Assembly (NCBI GenBank): GCA_030760725.1
Contig: JASWHV010000002.1
Span: 56,971,900-57,035,899 of the forward strand
Source of the DNA: Neostapfia colusana
Lineage: Eukaryota > Streptophyta > Magnoliopsida > Poales > Poaceae
Direction: 5' to 3'
Length of the DNA stretch: 64,000 bases
Positions within the stretch are counted from its first letter, which is position 1. Every line of letters begins with the position of its first letter. Positions 10,509 to 22,370 of this stretch are shown in pieces. Below the pieces are notes generated by a model. That model was not told the DNA's origin. It saw only the letters and a program-made list of their open reading frames with translations, and searched no databases. Position numbers and translations under genes: made by a program.

Positions 10509-11453
10509 CTACTCGGAGTAGAACTCGACCTCCTGTGGATCGTCCTCCTCCGGTACCTTGGCTGGTGGCTCGGGGTCTACCACCTCTTCTCCCATTCCGG
10601 GTTCTCCCATGGCTGGAAGACCCAAGACTACCGGTACGCCCAATACCGGGGGCACGAGGTCCTGCAATGCATGCACCTCGTCCATAGCCTGGTTGTAGTC
10701 CTCTTCCCAGCCTTGTCCTTCCTCAATAGCGTCGTCCCGCTCCTGAGCAAGGTCCTCATTCTGCTGGGTTAGGGTCTGCACCAGCTCTTGTAACGCCGCG
10801 ATGTCAACACGGGCCTTCTTCTTTGCCTTCTTCAGACGACGCAACTGATTGTGTTGTTCATTCAGTCGCTTGATCGTCGGAAGGAGCACATTGCGGAGTG
10901 CGCTGTGAGCACCCTCGAATTGATCTCCGCGGCATGTGCTCTCCTTGAGCTTGGTGGCGAGATGCTCCGTATGAACAGCTTGGCTGTCCATCACAGCGTT
11001 TCCCGCCCTCATTTGGAGGCTGAGGTTTGCCTCCGCGGGGTTGTACCTTGGGCAAGTCGGGTCTGTTGCCTCCAGGTACCTTTCTTCCCACACATGCTGA
11101 GCTCGTCCTTCCACCGGAACGAGTGCGTATGGAGTTCCCTCCATAGCCTGCACGTGTAGTTGGCAGAAACGTGACATAGTGTCACGGGCTGCCACTTGCC
11201 ACATCCCTTCCGGTTGTCTTCCTGTCACCGTGACGGTGAATGGCACCCAACCGGATGGTGTAGGTCCTGCGGGAACCTCGACATGGATCGTCCACGTCTT
11301 GTCCCCCTCTTCGCCTTCTTCCTTGGCGAAGTATTGCGGCATCTGGTTGTACCCGAAATATTGGAGCATTTGCCACAATGCTTCCGGGTAGCCGCTACCG
11401 TCAGAACAGTGGGAAACTACCCACCCGTTCTCCAACCGTTTATCTGCTGCCAT
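10509..11453 (-). CDS. orf0 of element A: extra protein upstream of gag
   Basis: A 314-codon intact ORF lies on the element's sense strand between leader and gag-pol, about 270 bp before the gag ATG. I recognise no enzyme motif. It has a mixed N-terminal region (KRLENGWVVSH, WTIHVEVPAG), a central part with a tryptophan and an LH/PYALV stretch, a predicted coiled coil (about residues 185-250: NEQHNQLRRLKKAKKKA, LTQQNEDLAQERDDA) and an acidic proline-rich tail ending EEDDPQEVEFYSE. The layout and a weak match around EGMWQVAAR...PYALVPVEG parallel orf0 of element C. Extra ORFs in this position have been reported in rice gypsy elements. The ATG directly follows TTTTTACAG, a splice-acceptor consensus. 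Function unknown. Confidence 0.75.
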   Translation of the reverse strand: MAADKRLENGWVVSHCSDGSGYPEALWQMLQYFGYNQMPQYFAKEEGEEGDKTWTIHVEVPAGPTPSGWVPFTVTVTGRQPEGMWQVAARDTMSRFCQLHVQAMEGTPYALVPVEGRAQHVWEERYLEATDPTCPRYNPAEANLSLQMRAGNAVMDSQAVHTEHLATKLKESTCRGDQFEGAHSALRNVLLPTIKRLNEQHNQLRRLKKAKKKARVDIAALQELVQTLTQQNEDLAQERDDAIEEGQGWEEDYNQAMDEVHALQDLVPPVLGVPVVLGLPAMGEPGMGEEVVDPEPPAKVPEEDDPQEVEFYSE

Positions 11454-11470
11454 CTGTAAAAATATATTTG
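11454..11470 (-). promoter_or_regulatory. Predicted 3' splice acceptor before orf0 of element A
   Basis: The minus strand reads ATATTTTTACAG and then the orf0 ATG at 11453, with a T-rich tract before the AG. It would let a spliced RNA start translation at orf0 and avoid the long leader with its many short upstream ORFs. Confidence 0.4.
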
Positions 11471-12942
11471 AGAAATGTCAAATATTTATTTAAACAGTAA
11501 ACCATTGAGTTATAACATAAGATATGTCATTGAACCCATAACAATTGGAAACATAGTTCAAATTTTTAAACAAATTTGACTGCTGATCTGCTGTTCCCAT
11601 GACAGCCCTGACCAGTTTCCACATCAACCCGATTTAGGCCATGTTAAAGGCAAAACCAATTCTGGAGCTCAACATCAAAGTTAAAGTTAACTTCAATAGC
11701 TTTCCAGAAAGTATTTGGTTGGCCTAAGATCTGTCCTGGTTCAGAAGTTATGAGATGTCAAAGTTAACAGAATTTCTGGAATCAATTGGACAGCACCTCC
11801 CTGCTTTAGGTACTGAATTGATCCAAGAATCCCAGTTAATTCTGTTCCCAATCTGACAAAACTTTCTGTTACAAAGTCGTAACCCATCTCATAAGCTTTC
11901 CATAACTACCTCATTTTCTATTTTTGGATTTTTATGCAGGAAGTTATGCTTAATTTATAGAGAGTCTACAGAGAGTCTTTACCCTGTCCTGTTTTCTGGA
12001 CAGTTTCAACTCCACTGCATTTTTTCAAGTGGTTAAGGGATGAGACACCTCTGGACCTCAACAGAAGAGTTGTAAAGCTCTTCCGACGCTCTCCAGAAAT
12101 GTATCATACGACCCCAACCTCGAAAGAACTCAACCTCTAACCTCTGATTAACCTCAGCCTTGATTCAGCTGAAAACAGAGTGCTCTGTCCTTAACATCCT
12201 ATAAGTTGAAAACTTGTTAACTTTGAATATCCTGTTCGAGGAAAGGAGTTACATCAAGTTTTACTACTTTGGATCAAAACCTTCAAGTTTTTAAATGAAG
12301 TTGTTCATTTAATTGGATGTGACGTCGAGGCGTCACCAGATTATGTCGGTACTACGTCCTCACAAAGGAAAAAAAAAACTATACCGGACTTAGCCGGCTT
12401 CGTTAGTTCAGTGGCACTACTCGTCACTCGCACACGGATGCTACACGTCTACCGTTTCGTGGTAAGGCTACCTGCAGAAACTCAAACAATCATCAGACTC
12501 GGCTGCACACCGAGCCCGGAATACATACAGTTAGTACACCCGACCGTCATCACTCGCCCGGATGTTCTCAAGCCAACCACGCCTTGAGTTACGTGTTCAC
12601 GTTTCAGACCACGTGACGGGGTCTCCCATATTGCACCACGCACGCCAGGGACAGACGTTGCTCGAATACCCCAAACGACATGAAGAGTCGTAGAGGATAC
12701 TAAAGCGGGTCGGGTTACCTGCCACCCGTGGGGCTCCACCCTTCAGCTTGTGCGCACTGGTGGACAGCGCTTACGTGCACCCCCAAGACATGAACGTCCC
12801 GAGATGCACGATTTTCCGACATAACAATTAGGTTACTAAGCCACTTCCTATATACTAATAACATCCTTATACGGGCTACTAACTCGTTCTTCACTGGATT
12901 TTTGAAAAAGAAGACCTTTGTACTGTGTTAAACCTCAAGCGA
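11471..12942 (-). other. Untranslated leader of element A
   Basis: This is 1.5 kb between the primer binding site and orf0, with no long ORF on the element strand. It contains loosely repeated phrases such as TTTCTGGA and GGGAGGTGCTGTCC (minus strand, around 11785-11805). The same phrases recur in plus orientation at 61017-62100. It probably contains the packaging signal and the splice donor, but I cannot place either. Confidence 0.6.
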
Positions 12943-12954
12943 GCTCTGATACCA
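12943..12954 (-). other. Primer binding site of element A (tRNA-iMet)
   Basis: The minus strand reads TGGTATCAGAGC three bases after the 5' LTR end, the complement of the 3' end of plant initiator methionine tRNA. It sets the element's orientation. Confidence 0.9.
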
Positions 12955-12957
12955 CGC

Positions 12958-15900
12958 TGACACGACCCCATTGGTCCTGTCGAGCCAGGATCACGCTGAG
13001 GGGTGCTGCGTTGCACAGCACCGTATAACACACGTCAAAGGTGCAAAGCGGAAGCGGAAGTTTCATTACATAAACAAGTTTATGAACATGTTTACATCAA
13101 AATAAGTTCGGTCTACACTCGCGGGCGTAGACTAAGCATCAAGTGCACGTTCAGCCCTCGAACGTGTCCTTGCTAGCACACACGCACACTAACTCTGCGG
13201 CGTGCACGACTCCCACTCGACGGGGTTCCCCTCCTGGGGTTCCGTCTCCTCTTCGGGAGTCCCTTCCTCATAGAACCCTGCAAAAGCTTCAAACACAAGC
13301 AGTGAGCACGAAGGCTCAGCAAGTCTGACCCGTCTCACCTAAACATGGAACTTCTACATGAGGGTAATGGATTGCATGAGGTAAAAATCATTTGCAAGGA
13401 CTCGCCTAATTAGTGGAACCTTACTTTCAAGTTTTAGCAGCAGGTTGTGGAGAACCTTACGCTAAGGCACATGAGAGAGCCGCAATCAAACAAGAAACAC
13501 ATTTCTCTCATGTACTTTGCCCAAAGTTGAAAAGAACTTTAATTAGCTCTAAGCTACAGCATATCATTAACAATCAATGTCCAGCTTTCAATCAGCAACA
13601 TTTTAACATGTAACTAGCCTGTTCTTTCTACGTCACGGTACAGTGAACAAGTGGTACTCACTGACCGCGAGGGACGGCGATTATAATCGATTTACACCTG
13701 CAGGGTTACCCGAACAACCCGTCACGTACGCCCGTACTCGATGTTGCCTACAACAACCATCACGGACGCCGTACGCGACTACCTTTCACCCGTCAGCCAA
13801 ATATTGAACCGGTCCCATCGTCCCGAGCAAGAGGTCTCTGCACGCGCATCTCCGTGCCGCCAGCCGATTTACACCTCGAGCTCTCAACCTACCCTCTGAA
13901 CGACGGGCAATGCCTCAATACCCAGCTACCCGAGTTACATCAGTTTCCCGGTTCCCATATAGCCGGTAGGTCTTCGGTACTGTTCTAGCTTGTTCAACAG
14001 GCCCGCACACGGCTCGGTCCTCAATCGACACAAGCGGAGCTACAGCACACAGGCCCCAAAGTCCTGCTGCCCTTACTCTCCGCTCGGTCTCATTTTCTTG
14101 CCATGTGTATCATGTGCTATCTCTACCCGAGCAATGTGCCTCTAGCCTATTCTCGCGAGTAGTTCCAACTACTCGACTTGTACCGAATCCTACTCTATCC
14201 TAGCAATGCAGTGGCTAACGAGGTTTGCAATCCTAAACCCAACCCATGGTTCTCTTGGCTATGCAGCTGGATTTCCAAACAAGACTCTAATGCACAGAAC
14301 AAAGGAAACAAGTATGTGCTCAAAACAATAAAAATTTGTAAAAAGGTTAATACAAACCGGAGCTTGCCTTGCTGCTCTTGGTCATAGGCTAGCTGTTCCT
14401 CCGGAGTAACGAAGTCTAGGACTTCGGGTTCCTCCTCGACCTTAGCGACTACATGATAGAAACAATACATGTATTAATTTAATGCATTTGTATTAAGTTT
14501 GAAGTTGTGAAGTCTATAACCTTTGCTAGATAGACCTAATGACTGTGAAACTTTTACTGTGGCTTGGTTACAACCTAAACAGAGACTTGGTCAAGTTTTA
14601 GTTGCAGCAAAGCTCATTTGAGCCCTCCACAAATAATTATGTCCTTGACCTTAATTGGAACTCTTAGGGTGTTCTAGGAATTTTCATGAGACAAACTATG
14701 ACTTTCTGAAAACTAGATTTTCAGAGGGTTCTAATGGAGTTGGTCCCACTTAATTTGGAAGTCCCTAACTAAAGATATGAGCTAAACAATTTCAGAGAAA
14801 ATTCTGAAAATGTTTCTGAACATTTTCTATTTTCTCTGGAACAGTTTTATTAATCACATCATCAGGTGGACTAAATGAGCTCAAATGGATCTAAATTTTT
14901 TATGGTAGTTCAAGGATATTTTGGGGAACATCTCAGCAAAATTTCAGGATTTTCCTCCAAAGGATTCTCCAGTTAAAATTCCTAACAGTTTAAACTTTAA
15001 GGAATTAATTCTGGAGAATTAAGGAATTTCATGAAGTGAAACTTGATTTGCTGGAAAGTACTCAGAGAGCTGAATCCAGCAAAATTTGGTTCACTCAATT
15101 TGGAGCTTTCTAGCCAAAGTTATAAGGATTTGAAGTTTGAAGGAAATCTGAAAATCGGGGAAAAGTTTAAACTCGCGCGTGGGCCCAGGGTACACGCGTC
15201 GCACGCCTAGGCGATGGCACACCGCGGCCCACAAGGATTTTGCGCGCCAGCACTCCCGATCCCGGCCGCAGCCGGATCCCGATTCAAAATATCGGCCGCT
15301 GACAGCTGGGGTCCACCCCCTTCTTCAACCTCGCGACACCCGCGCCCCGCCGCCGAGGGACCTCGCCGGAGGGCTTGCCGCCGGCTGCTGTACAGCTCCA
15401 AACTTCTTGATTCTGGCCGCCCCTGCCTACTTTTACTTGGGGAACAGGATCCGAGGGTCAGCTGCTCATGACAACGGCCGGAGCATGGTCGGCGACGAGC
15501 CGCCATATCGGAATGACTTCGGCCATGTCGGCTGACTCTCCTAGCACCTCAGCTACTTGGGAAATCGGTCGGGGAGCATCAGTGGACCTCAGAGAAGGTC
15601 GACATGAGCTCGAGGCAGCTGGGGGAAAGCCCGAAATAGGTCCTCACCGTGCGCCCGATACCCCCGTTCGTTCTGCCATTAGTAGACCTTAAATTATGCC
15701 AGGCAAAGAGGTTCTCCGGCCCAGAGTTGTGAAGGCAACTTGTGCGTTACCGTGTCTAGCTCGTGTGGGAGTGGCCTGAGGCCCTCTAATCCTTTATAGA
15801 GCACGAATTAAACAGAATCGTACCCGAAGGTCGTTCTGCACACAGAAAGGGGAAAAGTGGAAATTCGCCGCCGGTGAGCAACCACTCGAGCTGTGGCTCG

Positions 15901-16997
15901 GGGATGAGCAGCACCGGTCACCCGCGCGTCCAAGGGTGCCTTGGCTCGGGCGTGACAACGCCCAGGGTGGGCTGTCCACGAGAGCCCGAGGTGCGGCGGT
16001 TCCAAGTTCCGAGTTTGATCTTTCGGCACAGCCGATATCACTCGGTTTCAACCGAATTCTAGCAACGGGGAGGATGGAGGAAGGTCTCTAGTACCTTGCT
16101 GGGACTCTGGAGTGGAAGGAGGGAGCTGCGATCGGCGTTCTCCGATCAAGTCCGAACTGCGGAAACTTTCGGCCGGTGCTGGGTTCTTGCGGGAAAACAC
16201 GTCGGTACCTCGGCCGAGGAGGGGGGCAGGCGCCTTAAGAAGACTCTGCACCGCCTCATGCCCACGCGTGGGCAAGCAGCTGGTGGCGCGGTGGCTGGCC
16301 TCGGTGGCGATCACCGCTGCGGCTCGGCGACCCGAGTGAAAAGTCTCAGTCGGTTTGTGTTGAAGTAGAGGCTGACATGTGGGTCCCACCCCTCCTTTTA
16401 ACCTCTGAAATTTACTTTTAATCACTGTTGTAAACAGTGAACCCCATACTACCCTTGGCAATTCAAATTATTCCCCCATGAGCCATTTGAATTGATCAAA
16501 GTTCAAATGAGGTTTGGTTTGAATGAATTTCAGCACAAGTTCAGTTTGAAATTCAAATAAAGTTTGAATTTCTCCCCCTTAGCTCATGTCAAGATCAACT
16601 CCAAATGGAGTGAAAATTGGTGTGTGAGCTCACAAAAATGTGCTGAGTAAGAATATGCCTTCCACTTTCAAATTCATGGTATAAAAACAGTTTGAATTTG
16701 AATATGTTTTCAAACTGCCCCCTTCCTATCTATACCCAAGATGACCTCAAAAAGGTTTTGAATTTGGGTGAAACTTGGCATGGACATCCTTAGCAAAGTG
16801 TAGGAGTTTTTCCTATGTTCAGCCCATCTATATCACATGTGGGAAATACCACTTTTGCAATGTGTAAGTTTGTTCCCTAATGAGCATGTTGATAATTGTT
16901 ACTTGCTCTTCATTTGTGTTCATCATTCTTCTTCAAATGAGGTGTGTGGTGTGGGGATGAACACTACAAATGGGTGTCAAAAACTGAGGCCCTTACA
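12958..16997 (-). repeat. 5' LTR of element A (4040 bp)
   Basis: The partner of 1570-5610, with the same GC-rich block (about 15170-16380) and the same ends. It drives transcription leftwards. The palindromic site GTGGGTCCCAC lies at 16371-16390. Differences from the 3' LTR are mostly transitions plus one 1-bp indel near 15662. Confidence 0.95.
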
Positions 16998-18741
16998 AAG
17001 ATTTGGCGGCATTACTTGATGGGGAAGAGGATAGAGATATATACGGATCATAAGAGCTTAAAGTATATTTTCACACAGCCAGATCTCAACCTCAGACAAA
17101 GGAGATGGTTAGAGCTAATCAATGACTTTGATGTGGGCATCAACTATCATCCTGGGAAAGCGAACGTCATAGCAGATGCTTTAAGCCGGAAGGTGCAGGT
17201 CAATAGGCTGAGCTTAAAGGACATACCTACAGATCTGAAGGAAGAGGTTGTAAAACTCAATATATGTTTGGTGAATAGTGGTGAAGCCATCGCCATGGAA
17301 GTGGACTCCACATTAGAGCAAGATATACGCAACGGTCAAAAGAATGATGAGAAGATACAAGAAATCAGAGAACTCATCAAGGATAATAAAGCCCCTGGTT
17401 TCAGAAAGGATGAACAAGGTACGGTGTGGCACGGGAAAAAAATCTGTGTGCCTGAAGTGAAAGAGATCCGTGAATTGATTTTGAAGGAGGCTCATGATTC
17501 CGACTATTCCATTCATCCTGGGAGTACGAAGATGTATCATGACCTTAAGAGCAGGTATTGGTGGTATGGCATGAAGCGAGATGTCGCGGAACATGTTGCC
17601 CTATGTGACACATGTCAGTTGGTGAAAGCAGAACATCAACGACCCGCGGGATTATTGCAACCACTCAAAGTGCCTGAATGGAAATGGGAAGAAATAGGTA
17701 TGGATTTCATAGTGGGACTGCCTAGGACCCAATCAGGATATGATTCGATATGGGTCATCATCGACAGGCTAACCAAGGTAGCTCATTTCATCCCCGTGAA
17801 ATAAAGCTACAACGGATCCAAATTGGCAGAATTATACATGTCAAGGATCGTGTGTTTCCATGGAGTGCCAAAGAAGACAGTGTCAGATCGAGGGACATAG
17901 TTCACCTCAAGTTTCTGGCAGAAGTTACATGAAACCATGGGAACTCATCTAAATTTTAGTTCTGCCTATCATCCCCAGACTGACGGACAGACAGAAAGAA
18001 CCAATCAGATCCTTGAGGATATGCTGAGAGAGTGTGTGCTCAAGAATAATAGGAGTTGGGATAAGAACTTACCGTATGCGGAGTTCTCCTATAACAACAG
18101 CTATCAGGCTAGTATGAAGATGTCACCATTTGAGGCTTTGTATGGGAGGAAGTGCAGAACTCCACTATTTTGGAACCAAACAGGGGAAAGTAAAGTGTTT
18201 GGGCCCGAGGTACTACAAGAAGTCGAGGCGAAAGTGAGGGAAATCCGCAACAACTTGAGGATAGCACAAACACGACAAAAGAGCTATGCCGATGTACGGA
18301 GAAGGGAGCTCGTTTTCAACGTGGGGGACTATGTTTATCTCAAGGTGTCCCCTATCTGAGGACTTCGCCGGTTCAAGGTGAAAGGGAAGTTATCACCTCG
18401 ATACATCGGACCCTTTCAGGTTCTGGAGAGGAAAGGCGAAGTGGCATATCAACTAGAACTACCGGCTCGCCTATCGGATGTGCACGATGTATTCCATGTG
18501 TCACAGCTAAAGAAATGTCTTGAGGACACCTGAAGAGATGTTACCAATGAATGAGATTGACGTAGGAGAAGATCTGTCTTATGTCGAGCAACCGGTCAAG
18601 ATTTTGGAGACAATGGAACGCCTCACAAGAAATAAAAGAATCCGGATGTGCAAGGTACAGTGGAAGCATCACTCGGAAGAGGAAGCCACATGGGAGCGAG
18701 AAGACGAGCTTAAGGCACAGTTTTCGGAATTGTTTTCCTAG
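16998..18741 (+). pseudogene. Element B pol, part 2: RNase H end to chromodomain
   Basis: This resumes B's frame after element A. It holds the RNase H end (YTDHKSLKYIFTQ), HPGKANVIADALSRK, an H2C2 zinc region (HPGSTKMYHDLKSRYWW, CDTCQLVKAEH), the integrase core (GMDFIVGLPRTQ; AYHPQTDGQTERTNQ), the C-terminal module (LSPRYIGPFQVLERKGEV) and a chromodomain (about 18570-18735: PVKILETMERLTRNK, KVQWKHHSEEEATWE). Damage: stops at 17802-17804, 17898-17900 and 18357-18359, and a 1-bp frameshift near 18521. The intact sister is C at 43700-45441. B is not functional. Confidence 0.92.
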
Positions 18742-18750
18742 AACCACCAA

Positions 18751-18786
18751 TCTCGAGGATGAGATTTCTTTTAAGGGGGGTAGAGC
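18751..18786 (+). other. Hairpin and polypurine tract of element B
   Basis: TCTCG-AGGA-TGAGA (18751-18764; one G-T pair in the stem) is followed by TTTTAAGGGGGGTAGAGC (18769-18786), directly against the LTR. The sequence is the same as in C, with one base of the stem changed. Confidence 0.8.
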
Positions 18787-21700
18787 TGTAACAACCTAAA
18801 ATCTGCTAAAGAGGGGAATTTAAAAATTTTTGGACGTATTGCATGTGGTGCAGAAATTTAAATTCAAACTGGAATTCAAATTCAAATCAAAACAGAAAAG
18901 AAAAGGAAAAAGAAAAACCCAGCTGGCTAGTGGGCCGGAACCCGCCAGCCGGCCCAATCTCCCCGCGCGAGCCCCAAACCCTCGCCCCTCTCTCTCACTC
19001 TCACTGACACGTGGGGCCCGCATGTCATCTTCTTCCCCGCGCGCCCCCAACGGCCCGGACTTTTGCCCCGCGCAAATCACACCCGACGCTCCCGGATTCT
19101 TCGCGCTCGACCCGACACAGAATTCCTCGCACCGGCCAGCTCGATTGCAACAAACCCCCGCGTCGCTGGCCCTGATAATAAACAGATGAACCCGCCGCCC
19201 TCCCCTCGCACGAGCAGTTTTCTCCCGGTGAGCGCCGCCGCCGTTGAGCTCGGAATTTCCCAAGAGCGTCGCCGTCTCCCTCTGTCAAACCAATCTCGTG
19301 ACCCCGCAGCACCGCGCACAAGCTGTAGACACCGACCCCGGAGGGAAACGCCGCCGGAAACGACCATCCCGACGCTCGTCGGTGAGTACCGCCGCCGCTC
19401 GCCGGTGAAACTTCCGAATTATACGGTTCCGATCCATCCTAATCATCGGTGTGCCATCTCTAGACCCCAGTGAAGCGTCATGACCCTAGAACTCGAAGGG
19501 ATCACCGCCCCAATAGCCACTTCGACGAGCACTGCAAGCCGCCGCCGCCTGTCCTCGTCACCGACCGGGTTCCGAGTCTTTCAGGCCTAAGAAATTAGCC
19601 TAGGTGAGCTCCCCTACCTCCCCTCTGTCGTTTGCTACCAAAAAGGGCGGGTGTTAGCTTCTGTAGATGAAGATCCGTGACCTCGCCGGCGAGATCGCGC
19701 CTCTGCCGTCGTGCGCCGCCGCGCGCGTGGCCGAAATCCGGCCAGGAGCTACGTGTCCTCTTGTGCGCCGTCTATTTTAAATCGCACGGTAGAGATAAAA
19801 CCCACGCGTACTGGTTCGGCGATCTAATCTGAGCCGTCTATTTTAAATCGGATGGTCCACGTCAGCCCCGCGTTATAAAGGCCGGGATTCTTACGCGCTA
19901 CCCCCTGGGGATCTCGGAAAACACGAGCTAGCCCCGGAAACTTCTGATCTAGCCCCTGGAACTTCAGAAATTCGTGTAAATTCATTTAAAAATCAGTTTT
20001 GGCCCCTGGACTTAATAAAAATTAGCAAAACCCCTCTGTTATGTGTAGTTGGACCACTGGAAATTTGTAAAATAATAAATTAGACCCTGTAGTAGGGTGG
20101 ATTTACCTTTTTGACCCTATATGATATTAAATTCAGAAATTTGGATATGTGACTAGGATTTAAATTTAAAGGGTAAAGCAAACACATGTGCAAATTCAAA
20201 TTTAAACTCTCCTAGCACTTGGAAAACTTTAGAATGAGTTAAAAATAGATTTTACGCTGAAATGAAATCTGCCTAAGTGTTGCTCATTTTTATTTTCTCT
20301 AGAGACACATTTTAGTCTAGGAAATAATTCTAAAAACTAGTAAAATAAATTTAAATTGTTTCACATCAGAGAGGAAGTTCAAAAATATATTATTGAACAT
20401 TTTAGATCAGAACCTATTCTGTTTATATGATATGTCTTACTATTTTAATAGTAAAGTTCACTTTTAGGCATAGAAAATAAATCTGTAAATATAGAAAAAT
20501 AGGTATGTATAATTAGAAAATGATAAATGAGGTCTCCAAACTCAAAAACTTCAACTTAGGATTTTGTAGAGGATCTGAAAACTTATTTGGAGTAGGGAAA
20601 TATCTTTTATACAAACTTTGTGGCTAAGAAGAGTAATAATTAAATATAAAGAATTTGTTCAAATTGGAACTTCATATATAGTGTGCAAATAGAAATCTGA
20701 ATACAGAAGTTAGAAATCATATACATATGTTTAAAAGTGCATGAAGGCCAAAAATCAACACATGTAGAGTAACCACAACACCTAGAAATGAGAATGACTT
20801 TCATAGGTATGTATGTGTGGTTTGTATGAAGTGAAAGTGTGAACTATGTCTTATGGATTGTTGTTTTCTTTTGCTATGTATATGGCATGAGTAGAACCTG
20901 CCCCAGAGCAAGTTCTCCCCTTCCAAGAACAAGACTTTCCATTCTCAGAGCAGCAGGAAGAAGGCAAGTGTCCTTGACCACTTTGATCCTATAATAGGAT
21001 GTGTAGATAGAATTTATTGCATTGTCAATTGAAATATGAAACCCATGCTAGGAAGTTTCCCTAGAATTGCATTACCTTGTTTCCTTGTAGCTTGGGTTGG
21101 GATTTATTTTATCATGTCATTTACTTATATGCTTATGCTTAGCCATGCTTAGAATGGGATCATTGGGATATGAGATCATCAATTTATTTACCTTACTCTT
21201 GAATGAGATATTATGAGTTATGTAGAGGTAGAGATCGAGGAAAGTTGGATGATTTGGTTGGTGCTGGGTGCACGAGACTCGGGTTTGTGTTTAGTACTTG
21301 CCTGGATCCTAAGGACCGGTTCATGGAGCATGTAACCTGGCTTTACTGTGCCAACCACATGCTGAGATGGGGCAGCTTGGCCAATTAATTAGGTGTATCC
21401 CCGGCGTAGTATGGGTGTGTTGGATGGTACGGGGAATAGGTGTCAGCTGGACTACCATATGAACCGCAAGGCTCAAGAGGGGGCCACTGCAGCGGGGTTG
21501 GAGCCTCTTGTATGTTGTTAGGGGTGAAACCTCAGTGGGCCCACGCTCGTCGGGAATCCCTTTGTAAAGGCTTCGTAGTGATCTTCTGGCTACACACCTG
21601 GGAAGTGTGAATGTGGTTTGTGGCTACTGGCATAATGGAGGTTCTTTTAGTCCACTCAGCAACGGGGGATGAAATCACTACATGTTGGTACAGTGGTGCA

Positions 21701-22370
21701 AACTCTGCAGAGTCAAAACTATCATGACAGCCGTGCTCACGGTCAAGAGCGGCTTGGACTTATTCATGATTAGAGAATGATGAATTTGGAAGTTGAGGAT
21801 GTTAAGCGGGGAGCTTAACATGGGATATGTTGTTATGGTTACTTGATAATGATGATGGGTTGAGAGATTGGGATCCATTTCACCTGTGTAGTAATGTAGG
21901 TGTTTAATAAGCTAAGGTGATAGGTAATAATTGCATAGTGCTTTAACCATGAGTCTAACCTCTCCTTGTTCTAGCCATGCATGACATAACTTTCCCACAC
22001 TTGCTGAGTACCAATGGTACTCAAACTTGCTTTTCTGTTGGTTTATATTGTTGCTCAGGTCAAGAGAATGATGTGGTGTTCAATGACCAAGACTTTGGTC
22101 CTGAAGAAGGATTCTAGGTTCACGGAAGCCTCCCCCCCCGGGCAACGCCTGTGACGGAGCCCACAAGATTTATATTCCGCTGCTGTTTTATTTACATATT
22201 ATGAACTTATTATCGTCCATCGAGACGTGTGCTATGTAAGACTTATTTATCTTCGACACCTGGCTTGTAATAAATGATGCTTCACTATTTGTCATCACGT
22301 GTATGAGAAAATGATCCTGGCATACATGTGATATTCACTCGGTTGTTCTTCGGAGAAACCGGGTGTGACA
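18787..22370 (+). repeat. 3' LTR of element B (3584 bp)
   Basis: It begins TGTAACAACC and ends GGGTGTGACA. It has an AT-rich start, a GC-rich promoter block (about 18900-19800), a pair of GCCGTCTATTTTAAATCG boxes (19768, 19833), an AT-rich middle and a tail beginning near 20790 that closely matches the tails of the C and H LTRs. Short ORFs in the GC-rich block have no recognisable domain. The LTR ends at copia sequence of element S, so B inserted into S. Confidence 0.9.

Larger units (their letters stand above)
1570..16997 (-). mobile_element. Element A: complete Ty3/gypsy chromovirus with 4-kb LTRs
   Basis: A 15.4-kb element lies on the minus strand, bounded by LTRs 12958-16997 (5') and 1570-5610 (3') and by a 5-bp target duplication AAGAT at 1565-1569 and 16998-17002. 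Both LTR ends are TG...CA. In element order it holds the 5' LTR, a tRNA-iMet type primer binding site, a 1.5-kb leader, orf0, gag-pol with chromodomain, a polypurine tract and the 3' LTR. It split the RNase H region of element B, whose frame resumes exactly after the duplication. About 32 differences by eye between its LTRs (0.8 percent) make it a recent insertion. Confidence 0.95.

Noticed and set aside
12943..12954. Possible tRNA gene fragments at the TGGTATCAGAGC sites (also 39679, 51846, 34351)
   Set aside because: Only the primer-complement is present, at the expected distance from LTR ends. There is no tRNA body.
20000..22300. Host gene or promoter in the AT-rich stretch
   Set aside because: The whole stretch aligns with the middle and tail of the LTRs of C and H.
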